A DNA stretch of 5,488 nt from CBDHHC01 sp050633205 (GTDB taxonomy: Bacteria > Pseudomonadota > Alphaproteobacteria > Rhizobiales > CBDHHC01): NCBI GenBank assembly GCA_050633205.1, contig JBOEGA010000216.1, forward strand, positions 1 to 5,488. Direction: 5' to 3'. Made by a program: the position numbers and the translations under genes. The notes beneath the pieces are model-generated. The model was given only the letters and a program-made list of their open reading frames with translations, searched no databases and was not told where the DNA came from. This document shows positions 4,768 to 5,488 of the stretch, piece after piece. Each line of letters starts with the position of its first letter. Positions within the stretch are counted from its first letter, which is position 1.

Positions 4768-5388
4768 ATGTTTAGGGTTACGACTGTCTTTGCATTAGTA
4801 TTCTTGGTTTACGCGTCTGTGCAAGCTACAAAGGCTTACGCACTTACGCCTCAAGAGAAGCTCGACCAGTTTCTCACTGCAATGCATTCACCAGATGCTT
4901 CTGTCCGTAAGGGCGCATTGATGTATGCTTTACTTAAAAAAGATCCAGACCTTCGACGACCCTTAGTACAATTCGCGAAAGATAAAGCCAGCCCTTACAG
5001 AAGAATTGCTTTGCTTGTATTAGGTGCTTATAGAACTTCGGAGATTACGCAGATACTTATTGATTGCATAAAAGATGAAGATCCAAATATTCGTTTAGTT
5101 GCAACCATGGCACTTTCCAGATACCGTGATCCTTTATTGTTACCTGTCTTAATGAATATAACAAAAAACGGGACAAAACCTATGAGGGCCCATGCCTACA
5201 TGGGTATTGCCAGCATTGGAGATAGAAGGTTTGCTCCTCAGTTGATCGAGGAGATCAAAACCAATCCATGGGATCGACTCCATATTATATCTGCACTTGG
5301 CTTCCTGGGAGATAGAAAAGCCGTACCTGCTCTTATTGATGCTTTGAAACATTCTGAATTTCAGGTGCGTGTGACCTTCCCCCTATAA
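4768..5388 (+). CDS. Exported HEAT-repeat protein, truncated by an insertion sequence
   Basis: The protein starts with a Sec signal peptide, a hydrophobic VFALVFLVYASVQA core and likely cleavage after AYA (residues 23-25). Repeated helical pairs of HEAT/PBS-lyase type follow: SPDASVRKGAL (41-51), ASPYRRIALLVLGAY (74-88), DEDPNIRLVATMALSRY (103-119), a degenerate repeat around KPMRAHAYMGIASIGDRR (136-153), and DRLHIISALGFLGDRKAVPALIDALKH (169-195). Such repeats form a solenoid that binds other proteins; the partner is unknown, and the location is probably periplasmic. The last repeat begins FQVR (198-201) and should continue, but from codon 202 the reading frame is insertion-sequence DNA and adds only a few foreign residues before the TAA at 5386-5388. 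The native gene was therefore longer; about 200 codons survive. The ATG has AAGGGG at 6 bases. The product is probably inactive or altered. Confidence 0.85.
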   Translation: MFRVTTVFALVFLVYASVQATKAYALTPQEKLDQFLTAMHSPDASVRKGALMYALLKKDPDLRRPLVQFAKDKASPYRRIALLVLGAYRTSEITQILIDCIKDEDPNIRLVATMALSRYRDPLLLPVLMNITKNGTKPMRAHAYMGIASIGDRRFAPQLIEEIKTNPWDRLHIISALGFLGDRKAVPALIDALKHSEFQVRVTFPL

Positions 5389-5488
5389 TTAGCTGCAGTT
5401 TTCATCTCGTGATATAGATCAGATTCGCGGCATATACGGAGGGTATTATGGGGAAGAAGCGACACAGTGTTGAGCAGATTATCCGGCT
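5372..5488 (+). mobile_element. Left end of an IS3-family insertion sequence (partial)
   Basis: The element probably begins with TGACCTTCCCCC at 5372, a TG-starting, C-rich terminus of the kind common in IS3-family elements. Exactly there the HEAT-repeat frame loses its family pattern. About 76 bases of non-coding terminal sequence follow, then a ribosome binding site and an OrfA start. A perfect TATAAT (5384-5389) lies just inside the end but has no matching -35. The rest, including OrfB and the right end, lies beyond the window. The exact boundary could be one or two bases either way. Confidence 0.75.
5448..5488 (+). CDS. IS3-family transposase OrfA, N-terminus only
   Basis: Only 13 full codons are visible: MGKKRHSVEQIIR. 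The pattern M..KR.S.EQII is typical of the start of IS3-family OrfA (HTH_Tnp_1 domain), which binds the element's ends and is normally joined to the OrfB DDE integrase by programmed frameshifting. GGAGGG (5438-5443) lies 4 bases before the ATG. The identification rests on a short stretch but agrees with the terminus at 5372 and the interrupted upstream gene. The reading frame runs off the window. Confidence 0.75.
   Translation, partial: MGKKRHSVEQIIR

Overview
The window looks like chromosomal or genomic-island DNA from a proteobacterium, probably gamma or beta. The evidence is the LysR-type regulator, the rhodanese/ChrB protein, the Sec signal peptides and an IS3-family element. The species cannot be named from this sequence. 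Most of the window has moderate base composition. The first ~410 bases are clearly richer in A+T and look foreign.

Layout, left to right. (1) A small AT-rich gene of unknown function on the minus strand (19-357), then a gene-poor stretch with an orphan terminator-like hairpin (475-503). (2) A dispersed hairpin repeat, copy 1 (about 651-752). (3) A promoter overlapped by a perfect 8-9-8 inverted repeat (774-798), a structured leader (831-914), and a gene for a rhodanese domain fused to a ChrB-type chromate-resistance domain (915-1742). (4) Repeat copy 2 (1772-1881). (5) A divergent pair: a LysR-type regulator on minus (1882-2784) and a PEP mutase/isocitrate lyase superfamily enzyme on plus (2905-3771), with overlapping promoters in the 120 bp between them. 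(6) A short repeat module folding as a perfect 10-bp stem (3800-3838). (7) A small exported protein on minus (3838-4263). (8) Repeat copy 3 (about 4372-4473) and about 300 bp of non-coding sequence with several inverted repeats. (9) An exported HEAT-repeat protein (from 4768) cut off at codon ~202 by the left end of an IS3-family insertion sequence (5372 to the window edge), whose OrfA starts at 5448.

How the parts relate. The LysR gene and the enzyme gene form a conventional regulator/target pair. The other genes are single transcription units with no obvious shared pathway. The repeats, all in one orientation, sit at nearly every gene boundary, so the region reads as small cassettes separated by structured repeats. 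The most interesting regulatory signal is the leader before the rhodanese/ChrB gene. A perfect 8-bp stem there buries the ribosome binding site, as expected for a translational switch. I recall that conserved RNAs named chrB-a and chrB-b have been described upstream of chrB genes, but I could not test membership.
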